Below, in pieces: positions 43,879 to 53,636 of a stretch of DNA of 64,000 nt. The DNA comes from Fructilactobacillus cliffordii. GTDB taxonomy: Bacteria > Bacillota > Bacilli > Lactobacillales > Lactobacillaceae. How positions within the stretch are numbered: position 1 is the stretch's first letter; each line of letters starts with the position of its first letter. The stretch covers positions 1,364,001 through 1,428,000 of the forward strand of contig NZ_CP097117.1 of NCBI RefSeq assembly GCF_024029355.1, in the 5' to 3' direction. The notes under the pieces were generated by a model that had not been told where the DNA came from, made no database searches, and saw only the letters and a program-made list of their open reading frames with translations. The translations under genes were made by a program, and so were the position numbers.

Positions 43879-46095
43879 ATGTGGACCATGATGGTGGATA
43901 TCCCAAGCGGACTATTTTTAACGGGCATTTGGTTATTGCGAATCTGGCGGCTTCACTTACGCCACTTTTGGTGGTTGAATGTACTCAACTTAGTGATTCC
44001 GCTTACAGTTGGCTGGCAGGCCCAACAGACGGTGCAACACCAAACCCGACAAATGCAAGCACGAGTCGGGCGGGTGCAAACCCTCGAACTGGTTGCTTTT
44101 CCAGATCAAGTGGTTAATACCAAAATGAGTTTGCGTGGGATCGGGGAGTTAGCTAACCACCAACGGATCTTTTTTCACGGGCGGCCCTTAAAAAATCAGG
44201 TTGCATTGCAAACGACGAAGCGAGTTCGGTTGCAAGTTACTGGTACCTTGAGTGTGACCCAAACAGCTTCAAATTGGGGCGCTTTTGATTCACTGGGTTA
44301 TGCGCGCAGCCAGGGAATTAGCGGAGACCTGCAGGTTAGTGATGTCTCGTGCGTGCAACCAGCACCAACTACTAGTCTGACCGGAATGATTCATCAGTGT
44401 CGGGCATGGGGCTTAGCATAAGCAACGTCAATGCCAAAACAATTACGTAGTTACGTGCAGAGTCTTTTGTTTGGGGATCGGACCGCTGAATTTCGGGAGA
44501 GTAGTAGCGGAATTAAGAAATTAAACTTAATTCATTTATTTAGCTTAGCTGGCTTACATGTCTATGTATTGTTGAACCTGTGGATGTGGGTAGCGACGCT
44601 GTTGCATTTCCGTAAGGAAGCGTCCGAATGTGGCGCAATGCTATTGTTACCTTTCTACTGCGGCATGGCTGGTGGGGCAATCGGTTTACTAAGGGCAACC
44701 CTAACCGTGGAACAACGTTACTGGTTTAAACTCGGAAAGTTGAAGAGAAGCGGACTGGATTACTGGTCGTTAACGCTAATGATTTGCTTGTTGCTTAATC
44801 CATGGAATGTTGGACAACTAGGCTTTCAGCTGTCATTCCTGTTGTCATTTACGATGTATTACTGTCGGGATGCTGGGAACTTGAAAAAAACTATGATTTT
44901 AAACCTCGTGAGTCTGCCGTTATTACTATTTTATTTTTATGAGTGGCATTGGCTGTCGTTGGCAGCTAACCTGATTTTTGTACCGTTATTTACCGGAATC
45001 TTATTTCCGTTAATCTTACTTAATTACGCGTGGCAACTGGTGTTTAAAAGTACCATTTGGGGTACAGAAACCGTGCTGCAGTGGTTTAGCCAGATTACGA
45101 ACTGGTTGGCGACGGCACCGGGTAGTATCACACTGGGTCAACCACCGGGCTGGATAGTCCTGGTGAGCATCATGCTGTTGCTCCTTTTAATGGAGCGGTG
45201 GAGCTGGAAACGGGGCCTCTGCCTCGGTGGATTAGTCGTTGTGACGGTCCTGCTAATTCATTTTCCCCTTACCGGAGAAGTCAGTTTTTTTGATGTGGGG
45301 CAAGGTGATGGCATCTTGGTTCGTGAACCGTTAAATCACTCCGTAACCCTGATTGATACTGGGGGTAAGCCCAACTTCTTTGCTAAACAGGGGCATCCGA
45401 CCGTTCACTTAGCACCGACTACCACGATTCCGTACCTAAAAAGCAAAGGAATTAGCCGGATTGATAACATCTGTTTAAGCCATCAAGACGCGGATCACGT
45501 CGGAGATTTGACCAGTTTCTTAGCCGAGTTTAAGGTGAAACGGGTGTTTATCCCGTGGGGAATGGATCAAAATCAGCATTTTATGCGGAAGATCCAACCG
45601 TATTTAAACCAGACCCAGTTGCTTAGTGTGAAAGCCGGACAAACGATTCCGGCTACCCGGTTACAGGTGTTACACCCGTTTCGACCGGGCTTAGGCGAAA
45701 ATCAGGATTCGATGGTACTGTATGGACAATTCGGCGGACAAAAATTCCTCTTTACGGGTGATTTGCCGCAGGACGAGGAACATGAACTCTTAAATCATTA
45801 TCCGCAGTTACGAGTGGACGTGTTAAAATTAGGACATCATGGAAGTAAGACCTCGTCAGCGGATGCGTTTATTCAAGTAATTGCGCCTCAAATTGGCATT
45901 ATTTCTGCTGGGCGGAACAATCGGTACGGTCATCCCAATCAAGAGACGCTACTCACTATGCGACGGCATCACGTTCAATTGTTTAATACCCAGACGATGG
46001 GTATGATTCGTTACCAGTATGGTGGCTTATTTCATGAACCTGAATTTGAAACCAAGTGGAAGGAAATTAGGCATGGCAATCAGTCAGATAATTGA
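43879..46095 (+). pseudogene. comEC: comEC, interrupted by an in-frame stop codon
   Basis: Homologue of the ComEC transmembrane DNA-uptake channel, read in one frame but cut by a TAA at 44419-44421. The upstream part (43879-44418, 180 aa) has the N-terminal helices and OB-like domain. The downstream part (ATG 44431 to 46095, 554 aa) has the competence domain (HLFSLAGLHVY, GQLGFQLSFLLSF) and the C-terminal metallo-beta-lactamase domain (FFDVGQGDG, SHQDADHVGD). Together they equal a normal ComEC of about 740 aa. The 5' part also lacks a clear ribosome binding site. Either a recent nonsense mutation or two separately made pieces; full-length channel is not expected without readthrough. Confidence 0.85.
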
Positions 46096-47095
46096 ACAAA
46101 TTAGTACGGCACCGCAACCTCTGTATTTGGTGATTGGTCGGAGTGACTACTGGGAGAATCAAATTTTATCTCGACTTCAGCAGTTAATTCCAACAGAAGA
46201 ACGGACGATGAATTTTGCCACCTATGATTTGGAGGAAACGTCGTTAGGGGACGCTTTAAACGATGCTCAATCGGTTCCGTTTTTTGGTGACCAACGGGTG
46301 GTTGTGATTCAAAATGCCGCCTTTTTGACGGGCATGAAGGGGAAAGCAACTGGTAAGCAAGAATTAGACGATCTAACTGCTTATTTGCAAAATCCGTCTC
46401 CCGCGACCGTCTTAGTGGTGTTTGCTCCGTATGAAAAGTTAGATAACCGGAAAAAGGTTACTAAACAACTAAAAAAGAGCGCGACGTTGATTGATCTAAA
46501 TGCGATTTCAGAGCGAGAAACGACGGAGTTTGTCCGCCACTTTATTCAAAAACAAGATTATCAAATTGAGCCGGATGCGGTGTCCGAACTGTTTGCGCGC
46601 ACCCAGGGAGATCTGACGTTAATTATGAACGAGCTGCAGAAGCTGTTCTTATTTTGTCGGGAGCAACATGTGATTACTGTGGATGCTGTCAATCAGTTGG
46701 TAGCCAAGTCTACGACGCAAAATGTGTTTGATTTGTCCGATGATCTACTCGCCGGCAAAACTAATACCGCAATTGAGTTTTATCATGAACTGCTGATGCA
46801 ACGCGAAGACCCGATTAAGATCAATGCGCTTTTAGAGTCGCAATTTCGGTTGTTGTTGCAGGTTAAGATTTTACAGCAGCACGGTCAGAGTCAAGCACAC
46901 ATGGCGCAAATGCTAAAGGTTCACCCGTACCGAATCAAAATTGCGAGTCGAATGATTGCCCGCTTTTCCGTTTCTTACTTAGAAGAGTCCTTTGCTGCGT
47001 TAGTTGAAATTGAGCACAAACTAAAAAGCAGCACTGTGAATCCCGAACTGCTCTTTGAAATGTTTGCTATTCAATTTAGTCAAAAAAACACTTAG
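46073..47095 (+). CDS. holA: DNA polymerase III delta subunit
   Basis: 340-aa clamp-loader subunit that opens the beta sliding clamp. The typical delta layout is seen: LYLVIGRSDYWENQIL at the start, RVVVIQNAAFL, ATVLVVFAPYEKLDNRKK, and the C-terminal collar-domain helices (HPYRIKIASRMIARF). The ATG at 46073 lies inside the end of comEC behind AAGGAA, so coupling to comEC existed. A longer frame from 46019 is unlikely. Confidence 0.93.
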   Translation: MAISQIIEQISTAPQPLYLVIGRSDYWENQILSRLQQLIPTEERTMNFATYDLEETSLGDALNDAQSVPFFGDQRVVVIQNAAFLTGMKGKATGKQELDDLTAYLQNPSPATVLVVFAPYEKLDNRKKVTKQLKKSATLIDLNAISERETTEFVRHFIQKQDYQIEPDAVSELFARTQGDLTLIMNELQKLFLFCREQHVITVDAVNQLVAKSTTQNVFDLSDDLLAGKTNTAIEFYHELLMQREDPIKINALLESQFRLLLQVKILQQHGQSQAHMAQMLKVHPYRIKIASRMIARFSVSYLEESFAALVEIEHKLKSSTVNPELLFEMFAIQFSQKNT

Positions 47096-47116
47096 CAATT
47101 TTGCTAAGTGTTTTTT
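47085..47116. terminator. Bidirectional terminator between holA and rpsT
   Basis: A 14-bp perfect stem (47085-47098 with 47101-47114) with a 2-base gap in the loop centre. It covers the holA stop codon and serves the convergent rpsT. Confidence 0.88.
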
Positions 47117-47120
47117 GTTT

Positions 47121-47378
47121 TTATAAAGAGTTTTTAACGCGAGCTAAGTGAGCCTTTTTCCGGTTGGCGTTGTTAGCTTTGATGAGACCCTTTGATTTAG
47201 TGTGGTCAATGGCGGAGATGGCGTCCCGGTAGATCCGGTCGATATCTTCAGCACCATTTACACTAGCCTTTTCAAATTTCTTGATGGCACTCCGCATTGA
47301 GTTCTTTTCAGAAGCATTCCGTTTGCGGGCAATTTCGTTGGTCTTCATCCGTTCGATTGCTGATTTAATAACTGGCAT
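47121..47378 (-). CDS. rpsT: 30S ribosomal protein S20
   Basis: 85-aa basic helical primary-binding protein of the 30S subunit. NANRKKAHLARVKNSL at the C-terminal end and the Lys/Arg-rich helices are typical, with the usual length. GGAGGTG precedes the ATG at 47378. Monocistronic with its own strong promoter. Confidence 0.96.
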   Translation of the reverse strand: MPVIKSAIERMKTNEIARKRNASEKNSMRSAIKKFEKASVNGAEDIDRIYRDAISAIDHTKSKGLIKANNANRKKAHLARVKNSL

Positions 47379-47437
47379 GTTTTATTCACCTCCACTTAGT
47401 GAAATAATCTCATCTATTTCACAGTTTAACAAGCCTA

Positions 47438-47466
47438 ATTATACAAAAAAGTGGCTTTAAATGCAA
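47438..47466 (-). promoter_or_regulatory. Promoter of rpsT
   Basis: On the minus strand TTGCAT (47466-47461) and TATAAT (47443-47438) with exactly 17-base spacing. Confidence 0.85.
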
Positions 47467-47493
47467 TACTTCGGGGGGATTAAACAAAGAGGG

Positions 47494-47607
47494 TTGCGTA
47501 ACGAAGCGAAAAAGTGTACGCTTAATAGCGTAACTTGTGCTTAGTTTTACGAGTCACTGACGTAATACTCAGAACAAGGGATTAGAAGAAGAAAGGTGGA
47601 AAAGCAA
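47494..47607 (+). promoter_or_regulatory. rpsO promoter and leader
   Basis: TTGCGT (47494-47499) and TACGCT (47517-47522), 17 bases apart, are a plausible promoter. The remaining leader of about 80 bases before the rpsO start contains small inverted repeats. In many bacteria S15 represses its own mRNA through leader structure; that is possible here but not shown by the sequence. Confidence 0.5.
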
Positions 47608-47877
47608 ATGGCTTTAACTAAAGAAGAAAAGACAGACATCATTAACAAGTACGCTAAACACGAAGGGGACACCGGTTCAACGGAAGTTCAAATCGCGGTT
47701 TTAACTGCTGACATTAATGAAATTAACGAACACATGAAAGTTCACAAGAAGGACTTTCACTCACAACGGGGCTTAATGAAAAAAATTGGTCACCGTCGTA
47801 ACTTATTGGCTTACTTACGTAAAAATGACGTACAAAGCTACCGTGAATTAATTAAGAGTCTAGGCCTTCGTCGTTAA
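47608..47877 (+). CDS. rpsO: 30S ribosomal protein S15
   Basis: 89-aa helical 30S protein that binds the 16S central domain and bridges to the 50[28 protein letters not shown] and [11 protein letters not shown] are the diagnostic motifs. Start ATG 47608 with GAAAGGTGG upstream. Arg codons are almost all CGT, the pattern of highly expressed genes in this window. Confidence 0.98.
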   Translation: MALTKEEKTDIINKYAKHEGDTGSTEVQIAVLTADINEINEHMKVHKKDFHSQRGLMKKIGHRRNLLAYLRKNDVQSYRELIKSLGLRR

Positions 47878-47891
47878 AACGCTGACCTTTT

Positions 47892-47925
47892 AGAGTCCAA
47901 CACTTGGTGTGGGGCTCTTTTTTTC
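47892..47925 (+). terminator. Intrinsic terminator after rpsO
   Basis: AGAGTCC..ACAC pairs with GTGT..GGGCTCT (47892-47903 with 47907-47918), followed by a run of T. Confidence 0.85.
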
Positions 47926-48034
47926 TGCCTAATTTTGGTTGAGTATGTTACACTAGTTACTAGATATATTAGGGACGGCTTGAAGCTTTTGCTTCTGAAA
48001 ATAATTTGAACTAGTAATTTGAGGTGTACAATTA

Positions 48035-49750
48035 ATGAAAAAAAACGTTAAAGTGATTCCCCTTGGTGGGGTTCGTGAAGAGGGGAAAGACCTGTTTGCG
48101 ATTGAAATTAATGGGAGTAGCATTTTTATTTTAGACTGTGGCTCCAAATTTCCGCTTGATGAAATGCTGGGGGTAGATTACGTCATCCCTGATTTCACTT
48201 ATTTACAGGAAAATGCCGATAAGATTGTGGGTGTTTTTCTAACTTCTGGACAATTGGACTCGATTGGTTCGTTACCATACTTCTTAAGTAAATTTGACGT
48301 ACCTGTTTTTGGAACAGAACTGACCATCAAGCTGGCGGAAAAGTTGGTTGCTAAACACAAAAAGGCTAAGAAATTTAATGATTTCCACATCATTAGTGAT
48401 AGTAGTGAGATTGTGTTTGATGATGGAACGGTGAGTTTTTTTGGCGTAACTCATTCCATTCCGGACGCAGTGGGGATTGCAATTCAAACAGACCTCGGGA
48501 GTATTGTCTACACCGGGGACTTCAAGTTTGACCAAACGGTTCCTGCAGAGTACCAAGCTGACTATGCTGCCATTGCAGCAGTGGGCAAGCACAAGGTACT
48601 AGCGCTCTTGTGTGATTCTCGCAATGCTGAAGATCAAGGGACAGTTGCTGAAGAGCAGAAGGTCCGAGATTACTTAGTTGATGTCTTTGACTTTCAAGCA
48701 AGTCGAATCATTGTGACTTGTTTGGCAGATCACCTGCTCCGGATCCAAGAAATCATTGACGCCGCGGCAGCCACTGATCGGCGGATTTTCTTTGCTAACG
48801 ACAAATCTAAAGAGATTTTGGATACGGCGTTGGAGCTGGGAAAAGTAACCAATCCAGAACCACACCTGTTCGTGAAATCAGAAAAAGAATTAAATCAATT
48901 GAACCCCGAGCAAGTGATTATTTTACACATCGGGCAACCTGGGGAAGCAATGCGCTCGTTAGAAGATATGGCTAGTCAACGGAATCCCCGAGTTCAGATT
49001 CAAAGTGGGGACTTGGTGTTGCTAGCAACCGATCCGTTCCGTTCGATGGATAATGAATGGGCTAAGACTCGGGACTTAATCTACCAAGATGACGCTACGG
49101 TTGCTAGCATTGGAGAAAATCTAAACCTGGCTAGTGATGCCACGCGCAGCGACATTCAAATGATGACTAGTTTGATTCATCCGGAATACTTTATTCCCGT
49201 TCAAGGGGAATACCACCAACTTCAGGCAGCTGCTGATGCAGTATTTGCTACTGGTTTCCCGGCTGACCGTGTTTTAATGCCAGCCAAGGGTGATGTCATA
49301 GAGTTTGACGAAAAGGGAATGCAGCTGGCACAAGCGGTTTCTGCCTCTGACACTATGATTGATGGAATCGGGGTTGGGGACATTGGTAACATTGTTCTAC
49401 GCGATCGTAGTGTGCTAGCCCAGGACGGAGTCTTTATCGCAGTAGTAACCATTGACCGCAAGAAGAAGTTAATTGTGGAAAAGCCTAAGGTAACATCTCG
49501 CGGATTCATCTACTCCCAATCCAATCAAGCGCTTTTAAATGAAGCAGCTGACGTCGTTGAAAAAACGGTGCGTAGCAACTTAGATAACAAAGAATTTGAC
49601 TGGGGCTTTCTGAAACAAGATGTCCGTGAGAAGTTAAGTTCCTTTCTTTATAAGAAAACAGATCGGCGACCAGTAATTTTACCGGTAATTATGGAAGTTA
49701 ATCAGCACCATCGTCGGTCAAAGAACGCTAAAAACAAAAAGAAAAAATAA
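48035..49750 (+). CDS. rnjB: Ribonuclease J2 (catalytic histidines replaced)
   Basis: 571-aa RNase J family protein, partner of RNase J1. The nuclease motif THGHEDHIG of J1 reads TSGQLDSIG here (S71, Q73, S76 in place of three metal-binding His; D75 kept). HSIPDAVG and YTGDFKFD remain, and the beta-CASP region ends IPVQGEYHQ rather than IPIHGEYR. It is probably a structural or regulatory subunit of a J1-J2 complex, as known for Gram-positive J2. GAGGTG precedes the ATG. Confidence 0.92.
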   Translation: MKKNVKVIPLGGVREEGKDLFAIEINGSSIFILDCGSKFPLDEMLGVDYVIPDFTYLQENADKIVGVFLTSGQLDSIGSLPYFLSKFDVPVFGTELTIKLAEKLVAKHKKAKKFNDFHIISDSSEIVFDDGTVSFFGVTHSIPDAVGIAIQTDLGSIVYTGDFKFDQTVPAEYQADYAAIAAVGKHKVLALLCDSRNAEDQGTVAEEQKVRDYLVDVFDFQASRIIVTCLADHLLRIQEIIDAAAATDRRIFFANDKSKEILDTALELGKVTNPEPHLFVKSEKELNQLNPEQVIILHIGQPGEAMRSLEDMASQRNPRVQIQSGDLVLLATDPFRSMDNEWAKTRDLIYQDDATVASIGENLNLASDATRSDIQMMTSLIHPEYFIPVQGEYHQLQAAADAVFATGFPADRVLMPAKGDVIEFDEKGMQLAQAVSASDTMIDGIGVGDIGNIVLRDRSVLAQDGVFIAVVTIDRKKKLIVEKPKVTSRGFIYSQSNQALLNEAADVVEKTVRSNLDNKEFDWGFLKQDVREKLSSFLYKKTDRRPVILPVIMEVNQHHRRSKNAKNKKKK

Positions 49751-49754
49751 GGAG

Positions 49755-49786
49755 AAAAGATTTGGGAACTCTCAAGTCTTTTCTTG
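49755..49786 (+). terminator. Intrinsic terminator after rnjB
   Basis: A 10-bp stem (49755-49764 with 49773-49782, one T-G pair) followed by CTTGTTTT; only 25 bases before the next gene, so partial readthrough is likely. Confidence 0.6.
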
Positions 49787-49806
49787 TTTTATCGGGGGGT
49801 GTGAAG

Positions 49807-50691
49807 ATGAATGAACAACAGCAAGACCGCTTAAAACAAGCCCAGTCAGATTTGGAAGTGGGCCAAATTGCTCAGGCCACGGCTGTTTTGTTAGATCTTT
49901 ATGATGAAAGTGATGATGATGCGATTTTGGCTCCGTTAGCGCAAAGCCTCATGAGACAACACCAGATTACAGCGGCTAATCGGTTGGTAGACGAACATTT
50001 TTCGTACTTTGTCAGAGAAGAACTACCGTTATTATTTGAAGTTTTACTAGCGGACCATCGATTTATTGAAGCTCATATTATCTTGGCACAGCTCCCTTTG
50101 GCTGTAACCGATTCTGAACGATTTCAACTGCAACAGGCAGAACATTCAGCTCCTAATAATGAGGGATTAGTGAGGCAGTTTAATCACCTAGGGGCTTTTT
50201 CAGTGGTGGAACAACAACAAATTAGTTCTCAGGCGGAACGGTTACCCAAAGATCAGTATGTCATAGCGACCCGGAAAAATTTGGTAGATGCAGACGTTCA
50301 TCCCGTGTGGCGGTTACAACTGTTGAATAACTTAATGCGCCTGCGTATGAGTGACAACGTCTCCTTCTTATGGATTGATAATCATGAGTATTCCGTTGTT
50401 CCGGAACGATTAGTCGATAGTACGGAAAGTCAAGCTTTTCACCAATTACTGGATTTATTAGAAAAACGTTATGGTCACACCGACCCCATCAAACAAGGAC
50501 AGCTGCAAGCATTGATTCAAGTAGAACTACAAAACCTCTATCCCTTCGTGGATGATATAGTTGATAATCCCGAACAATGGTTGGTACAGTTTGAACGACA
50601 GGCTCAGGGGAAGAAGCTTGAAAGTGATGGGGCCTCTGCCGAGAAATGGCTAAAGACCGTGGACCAGCTAATGACGAATTTAATTGATTAA
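49807..50691 (+). CDS. Hypothetical helical repeat protein
   Basis: 294-aa acidic, all-helical, soluble protein with TPR-like pairs in its N-terminal half (LEVGQIAQATAVLLDLY, QITAANRLVDEHF, RFIEAHIILAQL). No catalytic motif is seen. The ATG at 49807 follows GGGGGGTG by 8 bases; the open frame from 49762 lies in the terminator hairpin. Homologues between rnjB and tuf occur in other lactobacilli from general knowledge; function unknown. Confidence 0.75.
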   Translation: MNEQQQDRLKQAQSDLEVGQIAQATAVLLDLYDESDDDAILAPLAQSLMRQHQITAANRLVDEHFSYFVREELPLLFEVLLADHRFIEAHIILAQLPLAVTDSERFQLQQAEHSAPNNEGLVRQFNHLGAFSVVEQQQISSQAERLPKDQYVIATRKNLVDADVHPVWRLQLLNNLMRLRMSDNVSFLWIDNHEYSVVPERLVDSTESQAFHQLLDLLEKRYGHTDPIKQGQLQALIQVELQNLYPFVDDIVDNPEQWLVQFERQAQGKKLESDGASAEKWLKTVDQLMTNLID

Positions 50692-50708
50692 AACCAAGGT
50701 TTAAGTGT

Positions 50709-50792
50709 TTACAAATCGAGAAACAGTAGATATAATATGATAGTGAATTCTTTGAGGTAATCCCTTTATCTTTTCCCGTTATGCTGTATAAT
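50709..50792 (+). promoter_or_regulatory. Two candidate promoters of tuf
   Basis: P1: TTTACA (50709-50714) with consensus TATAAT (50731-50736), 16-base spacing. P2: TATAAT (50787-50792) with a weak TTTATC (50765-50770). A leader of about 60 bases follows P2. Confidence 0.65.
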
Positions 50793-50857
50793 AGGGGTAA
50801 AGATACTTTGGGGTTTATCCAAAGAACGTCTTACGAAAATCATAGGAGGGTTTCATA

Positions 50858-52045
50858 ATGGCAAAAGAACATTACGAAAGAACAAAGCCCCACGTTAATA
50901 TTGGTACGATTGGCCATATTGACCACGGGAAGACTACTTTAACTGCAGCAATTTCAAAAGTATTGTCAGAAAAAGGTTTAGCTAAGGCTGAAGACTTTGC
51001 TGATATCGATGCTGCTCCAGAAGAAAAAGAACGTGGTATTACTATTAATACTGCCCACATCGAATACGAAACTGAAAAGCGTCACTACGCTCATATCGAT
51101 GCTCCTGGACACGCCGATTATGTTAAAAACATGATTACTGGTGCTGCTCAAATGGATGGTGCTATCTTAGTTGTTGCGGCAACTGATGGTCCGATGCCAC
51201 AAACTCGTGAACACATCCTTTTAGCTAAGCAAGTTGGTGTTGATTACATCATCGTCTTCTTAAACAAGACTGACATGGTGGATGATGACGAATTGATTGA
51301 CTTAGTTGAAATGGAAGTTCGTGAATTATTATCAGAATATGGTTACGATGGTGACAATGTTCCGGTTATTCGTGGTTCCGCTTTGAAAGCCTTAAACGGT
51401 GACAAAGAAGCTGAAGAACAAATCATGAAATTAATGGATACGGTTGACGAATACATCCCAACTCCAGACCGTGACGAAGACAAACCATTCTTGATGCCTA
51501 TTGAAGACGTATTTACGATTACTGGTCGTGGTACTGTTGCTTCAGGTCGTATTGATCGTGGTACTGTTAAAGTCGGTGACGAAGTTGAAATCGTTGGTTT
51601 AGTACCTGACATTATCAAGACTACTGTTACTGGTCTTGAAATGTTCCGTAAGACCCTTGATCTTGGTGAAGCTGGGGACAACGTTGGTGTCTTACTTCGT
51701 GGTGTTAACCGTGAACAAGTTGTTCGTGGTCAAGTACTTGCAGCTCCTGGCTCAGTTAAGACTCACGAAAAGTTCACTGCCGAAGTGTACATCATGACCA
51801 AAGAAGAAGGTGGACGTCACACTCCATTCTTCTCAAACTACCGTCCTCAATTCTACTTCCACACTACTGATGTTACTGGTGTGATTGAATTAGACAAGGA
51901 CAAAGAAATGGTTATGCCTGGTGATAACGTTACGTTCCACGTTGAATTAACGAAACCAGTTGCCATCGAAAAGGGAACTAAGTTCACTATTCGTGAAGGT
52001 GGACACACTGTTGGTGCCGGTACTGTTACTGAAATCGACGACTAA
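50858..52045 (+). CDS. tuf: Elongation factor Tu
   Basis: 395-aa GTPase that brings aminoacyl-tRNA to the ribosome. G1 is GHIDHGKT (residues 19-26; Ile where Val is usual), then [27 protein letters not shown], and the tRNA-binding domains II and III ending [20 protein letters not shown] precedes the ATG. Codon use is strongly biased (CGT, GGT, GCT), unlike the CGG-rich genes nearby. Confidence 0.99.
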   Translation: MAKEHYERTKPHVNIGTIGHIDHGKTTLTAAISKVLSEKGLAKAEDFADIDAAPEEKERGITINTAHIEYETEKRHYAHIDAPGHADYVKNMITGAAQMDGAILVVAATDGPMPQTREHILLAKQVGVDYIIVFLNKTDMVDDDELIDLVEMEVRELLSEYGYDGDNVPVIRGSALKALNGDKEAEEQIMKLMDTVDEYIPTPDRDEDKPFLMPIEDVFTITGRGTVASGRIDRGTVKVGDEVEIVGLVPDIIKTTVTGLEMFRKTLDLGEAGDNVGVLLRGVNREQVVRGQVLAAPGSVKTHEKFTAEVYIMTKEEGGRHTPFFSNYRPQFYFHTTDVTGVIELDKDKEMVMPGDNVTFHVELTKPVAIEKGTKFTIREGGHTVGAGTVTEIDD

Positions 52046-52056
52046 TAGTTCTTTTG

Positions 52057-52090
52057 AAAAAGGTCGAAGACATAGTCTTCGGCCTTTTTC
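52057..52090 (+). terminator. Intrinsic terminator after tuf
   Basis: A 14-bp stem (52057-52070 with 52076-52089, one T-G pair) with a five-base loop and T run. Confidence 0.9.
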
Positions 52091-52104
52091 TATTGCTGTA
52101 AATG

Positions 52105-52133
52105 TTTACATTTTTAGATGGATACGTTAAAAT
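52105..52133 (+). promoter_or_regulatory. Promoter of tig
   Basis: TTTACA (52105-52110) and TAAAAT (52128-52133), 17 bases apart, 58 bases before the start codon. Confidence 0.7.
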
Positions 52134-52191
52134 GGAAATGTATCTTAATTACTTGAAGAAACGTTTGTTTTTTCATGTTGGAGGAATTTAA

Positions 52192-53496
52192 ATGGCAGAT
52201 TGGTTAAAAAAAGAAGCAAATCAAGGCGAATTAAAATTTGAAATTGGTTTAGACGACATTAAGTCTGGTTTAGACCAAGCCTTTCAAAAAAACAAAAAGA
52301 ATCTTAACGTTCCTGGTTTCCGGAAGGGAAAGGTTTCTCGTCAGGTCTTCAATCAAATGTATGGTGAGGAAGCTTTATACCAAGACGCACTTAACATTTT
52401 GTTGCCTACAGCATATGCAGGCGCAGTAGCTGACGCTGGGATTGAAGCAGTTGGTCAACCACAGATTAGTGTAGAATCCATGGAAAAAGGTAAGCCATGG
52501 GTTTTAAAAGCCGAAGTTAGTGTTAAACCTGACGTTGAATTAGGTGAATACAAGGGTGTCTCTGTTCCTAAACAAAACACTCGAGTTTACAAAAAGGACG
52601 TTGATGCTAAGCTGGAATCAATGCGCGAAAACCAAGCTGAATTAGTCTTGGTTGACCGTCCTGCTAAAGATGGTGACACGGTTACGATTGATTTTGATGG
52701 TTCCATTGACGGTAATCATTTTGAAGGTGGGAAGGCTAACAACTACTCACTAGAACTTGGTTCTGGTTCCTTTATTCCAGGTTTTGAAGATCAATTAGTT
52801 GGTCACAAGGCTGATGATGAAGTTCAAGTTAAGGTAACTTTCCCAGAAGACTACCAGCAAAAAGATTTAGCTGGTAAGGAAGCTATCTTTGACACTAAGA
52901 TTCACGAAGTTAAAGAAAAACAATTACCTAAGCTAGACGATGAATTTGCTAAGGATGTTGACGAAGACGTCGACACTTTAGATGAATTAAAAGAAAAGAT
53001 TAAAAAAGAACTTAAAGAACAAAAAGAAACTAGTGCCCACGACGCATTACAAAATGATGCTGTTAAAGCAGCAGTTGATAATGCAACTGTTAAGGACATT
53101 CCGCAAGCAATGCTTGATGAAGATGTACAACGGCAAATGGATCAATACTTGGCGGGAATTCAACAACAAGGAATTTCTGCTGACATGTACTTCAAGTTAA
53201 CGGGAACCAGCCAGGATGACTTAAAGAAACAATTTGAATCCGGGGCTCCAGAACGGGTTAAGACGAGCTTGGTCTTAGAGGCCATTGTAAAAGCTGAAAA
53301 GATTGAACCAAGTGACGAAGAAGTTGCTAAGCAAGTTAAAGACTTGGCCGAACAATACGGAATGAAAGAAGAAGCCGTTCGTGGTGCCCTCTCTGATGAC
53401 ATGTTGAAACATGACATTGCCATTGAAAAGGCTGTTGACCTAATTACTGATGATGCTAAACAAGTAGCTTCTAGTAAAGACGACACCAAAGACTAA
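52192..53496 (+). CDS. tig: Trigger factor
   Basis: 434-aa ribosome-associated chaperone and prolyl isomerase. The N-terminal ribosome-binding loop reads [11 protein letters not shown] (about residues 40-50); the FKBP domain is [21 protein letters not shown] and [13 protein letters not shown] (about 160-245); the C-terminal half is the helical substrate cradle. Length is standard. GTTGGAGG precedes the ATG. clpX follows, the usual Firmicute order tig-clpX-engB. Confidence 0.98.
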   Translation: MADWLKKEANQGELKFEIGLDDIKSGLDQAFQKNKKNLNVPGFRKGKVSRQVFNQMYGEEALYQDALNILLPTAYAGAVADAGIEAVGQPQISVESMEKGKPWVLKAEVSVKPDVELGEYKGVSVPKQNTRVYKKDVDAKLESMRENQAELVLVDRPAKDGDTVTIDFDGSIDGNHFEGGKANNYSLELGSGSFIPGFEDQLVGHKADDEVQVKVTFPEDYQQKDLAGKEAIFDTKIHEVKEKQLPKLDDEFAKDVDEDVDTLDELKEKIKKELKEQKETSAHDALQNDAVKAAVDNATVKDIPQAMLDEDVQRQMDQYLAGIQQQGISADMYFKLTGTSQDDLKKQFESGAPERVKTSLVLEAIVKAEKIEPSDEEVAKQVKDLAEQYGMKEEAVRGALSDDMLKHDIAIEKAVDLITDDAKQVASSKDDTKD

Positions 53497-53513
53497 TTAA
53501 GTACTTTGCTTTT

Positions 53514-53546
53514 AAAAGACCATGTTGATTAACATGGTCTTTTTTG
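53514..53546 (+). terminator. Intrinsic terminator after tig
   Basis: A 13-bp perfect stem (53514-53526 with 53531-53543), 4-base loop, T run. Confidence 0.92.
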
Positions 53547-53561
53547 AGTAAACAAACTTTT

Positions 53562-53589
53562 TTGCAAGCCCTCCGCTTTATGGTATAGT
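53562..53589 (+). promoter_or_regulatory. Promoter of clpX
   Basis: TTGCAA (53562-53567), 16-base spacer, TATAGT (53584-53589) with an extended TGG just before it. No CtsR or CIRCE-like operator is seen nearby. Confidence 0.7.
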
Positions 53590-53636
53590 TTTGAAAGACA
53601 CTTTTGACTTAGATTGAAAAGTAAGGGGACAGAGAC

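Noticed and set aside
43866..44117. 83-aa frame from the ATG at 43866 as a separate small gene
   Set aside because: It overlaps the comEC N-terminal region, whose hydrophobic helices make sense in the other frame; the composition of this frame is unlike a protein.
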